NCBI GenBank assembly: GCA_030044035.1
Contig: JASHWN010000591.1
Coordinates: 1-8,292 of the forward strand
DNA from: Xanthobacteraceae bacterium
Lineage (GTDB): Bacteria; Pseudomonadota; Alphaproteobacteria; Rhizobiales; Xanthobacteraceae
Length of the DNA: 8,292 nucleotides
Direction: 5' to 3'
Shown one piece after another: positions 5,616 to 8,292 of the stretch. The notes below the pieces were generated by a model that saw only the letters and a list, made by a program, of their open reading frames with translations, ran no database searches and was not told the DNA's origin. The position numbers and the translations under genes are program-made. Numbering within the stretch: the stretch's first letter is position 1; every line of letters begins with the position of its first letter.

Positions 5616-8292
5616 TCGGCGGATTGCCGCTCGGCTTTGCCGAACCGCTGGTGCTGATCGGCCTGCTGACCCTGCCGGTGCTGTGGTGGCTGCTGCGCAT
5701 GATTCCGCCGCGGCCGCGACGCATCGACTTTCCGGCGACCCGGCTGCTGTTCGAGATCGCGCCCCGCGAGGAAACGCCGGCGCGCACGCCATGGTGGCTC
5801 ACCCTGATGCGGTTGACGCTCGCGGCGCTCATCATTATCGCCGCCGCGGGTCCGCTCTGGCATCCGCCGCTGGCTGCCACGCAATCGCGGGCGCCGATCG
5901 GCATCCTGATCGATGACGGGTGGGCGGCGGCTGCGACCTGGGACGCGCGCCTGCGCACCGCCGACGACATTATTGCGCGCGCCGCCGACGAGCGGCGCGC
6001 CGTGGCGCTGATCCCGCTTTCCGACGCGACGCGCGACATTTCGCTCGAGCCCGCCGAATCCGCGCGCGTGCGGCTGCATCAGCTCAAACCCGTGCCTTAC
6101 ACCGTCGCCCGCGCCGACGCGCTCCCCGCGATCGGACGCTTCATCAATGCAACGCGAGACATCGAGCTGGTCTGGCTGTCCGACGGCACCGACCTCGGCA
6201 AGGGTGGCGACTTCGTCAAAGGGTTGGCGGAGACCATCGGGCAAAACCATCCGCTCACCATCGTGTCGGGAGGCGTGGCGGAACCGCGCGCACTGGCCGC
6301 GGCGGAGAACGCGGCCGGCGGCCTGAGCGTGAAGGTGCTGCGCGCCGTTACGGGCGCCGCGGAATCCGGCACCGTGAGCGCGCTCGATCTCAAAAGCCTG
6401 TCGCTCGGCGAAGCGCCGTTCGCGTTCAAGGCCGGCGAGCGCGAAACGCAAGCGCGCTTCGACCTGCCGGTGGAAATCCGCAACGACATCGCGCGCCTTG
6501 AAATCGCCGGCGAGCGTTCCGCCGGCGCGGTCCAGCTCCTCGACAAGCGCTGGCGGCGTCGTACCGTCGGCATCGTTTCGGCCGCCACTTCCGACACCGA
6601 TGAGCCGCTGTTGTCGTCGAGTTATTACATCGAGCGCGCGCTCTCGCCATTCGCCGACTTGAGGCTCGCCCAGGGCGAATCGCCGGCCGATGCGATCTCG
6701 CATTTCCTCGACCAGAAACTGCCGATGCTGATCCTGGCCGACGTCGGCACCATTGCCGGCGACGCCCACGAGCGGCTGGCGCAATGGGTCGAGAACGGCG
6801 GCGTCTTGGTCCGCTTTGCCGGACCGCGCCTTGCGGCTTCTGACGACGATGATCTCGTCCCGGTCAAATTGCGGCGCGGCGGACGCGTTCTCGGCGGCAG
6901 TTTGAGCTGGGATAAGCCGCAGCCGCTCGCCGCTTTCTCCCATGACGGCCCGTTCAACGGCATGGCGGTGCCGAATGACGTCACCGTCACCCGGCAAGTT
7001 CTGGCCGAGCCCGATGCGACGTTGAACGACAATACCTGGGCGATGCTCGCCGACGGCACGCCCCTTGTGACGGCGGCGCACCGCGGCAAGGGTTTGATCG
7101 TGCTGTTCCACGTCACCGGCGACACGCGCTGGTCCAATCTGCCGCTGTCCGGCAGCTTCGTCGACATGCTCAAGCGCATCGTCGATCTGGCCGGCGCGTC
7201 CAATGTGGCAGAGAGCGGCGCGGGTGCTGAAGTCGCCGCCAGTACCAAAGCCGCCAACGTGCGCGAGGTGGTGCCGCCGACGCGCGTGCTCGACGGCTTC
7301 GGCGCCTTCGTGTCACCGCCGCCCACGGCGCGGCCGGTGCCGACCGACTTTTCCGGCAGCGCCAACGCCGATCATCCGCCCGGCTTCTATGGCCCGCCGG
7401 AAAGCTACTTCGCCGTCAACACGCTCGCGCCGACCGATCGCCTGGCGCCGCTCGATTTCAGTGCGCTCGGCAACGCGCGCCACGAAGTCTACCGCACCAG
7501 CGAGCCGTTGGACTTGCGCGGTCCGGTCTTTCTCGCCGCGCTCGCGCTGTTGCTGCTCGACACCATCGCGGTGCTGTTCCTCGGCGGCGGCATCCAGCGG
7601 CTCATCCCGCGCCGTCGCGCCGCGGCGGCGCTCATCGCCGGCCTCGCCGTTCTGGCGCTGTCGCTCGCTTTCGCGCACGCGCAAAATCCGCGCGCCGACG
7701 TGCCGCCGGCGGCGCTCGAAACGCGGCTCGCTTATGTCGTTACCGGCGACAACAACGTCGACAGCATCAGCAAAGCCGGCCTGTCCGGCCTGACCGCGGT
7801 GCTGGCGCAGCGCACCGCGCTCGAGGCCGACGACCCGATCGGGCTCGACGTTACCCATGACGAGCTGGCGTTCTACCCCCTGATCTACTGGCCGATCGTG
7901 CCGGGCGCGGAACGGCCGTCCGCCGAAGCGCTCAAGCGCATCGACGCGTACATGAAGAACGGCGGCACGGTGCTGTTCGACACCCGCGACGCCGTCGAGG
8001 CGCCGCCCGGTCCCGGCGGCGAGACGCAAAGCCCCGGCATGGTCGAGCTGCGCCAAATCCTCGCCTCGCTCGACATCCCGCAGCTCGAGCCGGTGCCGCG
8101 CGACCACGTCCTGACCAAGACGTTTTATCTGTTGCGCGACTTTCCCGGCCGCTTCTCCTCCGGGCAGCTCTGGGTCGAGGCGCTGCCCGCCAGCGAGGAC
8201 GAGGAGCAGGCCAACCGGCCGGCGCGCGGCGGCGACGGCGTGTCGTCGATCCTCATCACCTCGAACGATCTCGCCGGCGCCTGGGCCATGCA
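5612..8292 (+). CDS. BatA-like / DUF4159 domain membrane protein, C-terminus outside window
   Basis: The frame from ATG 5612 is open for 893 codons to the window edge; an AGGG lies seven bases upstream (5601-5604) and the ATG overlaps the DUF58 stop. Domains: N-terminal BatA-type region with helix 1 (about 11-30), the basic PPRPRR loop, FPATRLLFEI, and helix 2 (about 66-83); a degenerate vWA-like part (about 96-220) where the DxSxS site reads DDGWA (101-105) but LVWLSDGTD (186-194) remains; a class-I glutamine-amidotransferase-like fold (about 338-520: LILADVGT 373-380, ENGGVLVRFAGPRL 394-407, HRGKGLIVLFHVTGDTRWS 490-508); helices 3 (639-661) and 4 (670-690) around a basic RRR turn; and DUF4159 (about 705 on; FYPLIYWPIVPG from 754, NGGTVLFDTRDA near 784). 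By positive-inside, both soluble parts should face the periplasm. There is no cysteine, so no amidotransferase nucleophile. Full-length relatives are, from memory, about 920-940 residues, so little is missing. The role is unknown, probably with MoxR/DUF58 in the envelope. Confidence 0.92.
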   Translation, partial: MIGGLPLGFAEPLVLIGLLTLPVLWWLLRMIPPRPRRIDFPATRLLFEIAPREETPARTPWWLTLMRLTLAALIIIAAAGPLWHPPLAATQSRAPIGILIDDGWAAAATWDARLRTADDIIARAADERRAVALIPLSDATRDISLEPAESARVRLHQLKPVPYTVARADALPAIGRFINATRDIELVWLSDGTDLGKGGDFVKGLAETIGQNHPLTIVSGGVAEPRALAAAENAAGGLSVKVLRAVTGAAESGTVSALDLKSLSLGEAPFAFKAGERETQARFDLPVEIRNDIARLEIAGERSAGAVQLLDKRWRRRTVGIVSAATSDTDEPLLSSSYYIERALSPFADLRLAQGESPADAISHFLDQKLPMLILADVGTIAGDAHERLAQWVENGGVLVRFAGPRLAASDDDDLVPVKLRRGGRVLGGSLSWDKPQPLAAFSHDGPFNGMAVPNDVTVTRQVLAEPDATLNDNTWAMLADGTPLVTAAHRGKGLIVLFHVTGDTRWSNLPLSGSFVDMLKRIVDLAGASNVAESGAGAEVAASTKAANVREVVPPTRVLDGFGAFVSPPPTARPVPTDFSGSANADHPPGFYGPPESYFAVNTLAPTDRLAPLDFSALGNARHEVYRTSEPLDLRGPVFLAALALLLLDTIAVLFLGGGIQRLIPRRRAAAALIAGLAVLALSLAFAHAQNPRADVPPAALETRLAYVVTGDNNVDSISKAGLSGLTAVLAQRTALEADDPIGLDVTHDELAFYPLIYWPIVPGAERPSAEALKRIDAYMKNGGTVLFDTRDAVEAPPGPGGETQSPGMVELRQILASLDIPQLEPVPRDHVLTKTFYLLRDFPGRFSSGQLWVEALPASEDEEQANRPARGGDGVSSILITSNDLAGAWAM

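Noticed and set aside
5495..7111. A 538-codon minus-strand open frame opposite the DUF4159 gene
   Set aside because: It is antisense to a recognised membrane-protein gene; its translation is rich in Arg, Gly, Gln and His with no domain, as expected of a shadow frame.

Overview
This window looks like chromosomal DNA of an alphaproteobacterium, probably Hyphomicrobiales (Bradyrhizobium/Xanthobacteraceae-like). The grounds are the high GC content over most of its length, DUF6111 and DUF1285 family proteins, rhizobial-style CCA-transferase wording (GGAVRN, DVETFGRKA) and a divergent MoxR/DUF58/DUF4159 cluster. This taxonomic call is from recognition of protein families, not a database search.

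Layout. Positions 1-395 (minus) hold the N-terminal 131 codons of a YqhA/UPF0114 membrane protein that runs off the left edge. It is much less GC-rich (about 49% over the first 360 bases by hand count) than the rest (about 67-73% in lines I counted). Positions 396-590 are a short spacer with a possible weak promoter. Positions 591-3350 (minus) are a tight four-gene unit transcribed leftwards: DUF1285 protein, CoA pyrophosphatase (Nudix), small two-helix DUF6111 protein and CCA tRNA nucleotidyltransferase. All three junctions are 4-base stop/start overlaps (GTGA, ATGA, GTGA), so translational coupling is likely. Positions 3351-3650 are the divergent control region. Positions 3651-8292 (plus) are a second tight unit: MoxR AAA+ ATPase, DUF58 protein, and a very long BatA-like/DUF4159 membrane protein that is still open at the right edge after 893 codons.

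How the genes work together. The left operon combines housekeeping tasks (tRNA 3'-CCA end maintenance, CoA/nucleotide hydrolysis) with two proteins of unknown function. The right operon has the MoxR + DUF58 + large membrane protein architecture. MoxR ATPases in general act as chaperone-like motors with von Willebrand A (vWA)-type partners. Here the MoxR Walker motifs are intact, DUF58 keeps a DxSxS metal-site motif, and the membrane protein has lost it. By the positive-inside rule I predict that both large soluble parts of the membrane protein face the periplasm. The cluster's physiological role is not established by the sequence.

I see no RNA genes, insertion sequences, CRISPR arrays, or attachment sites. 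The most interesting part is the MoxR/DUF58/DUF4159 module. It is a recurrent alphaproteobacterial arrangement as far as I recall, so the system is poorly understood rather than clearly new.
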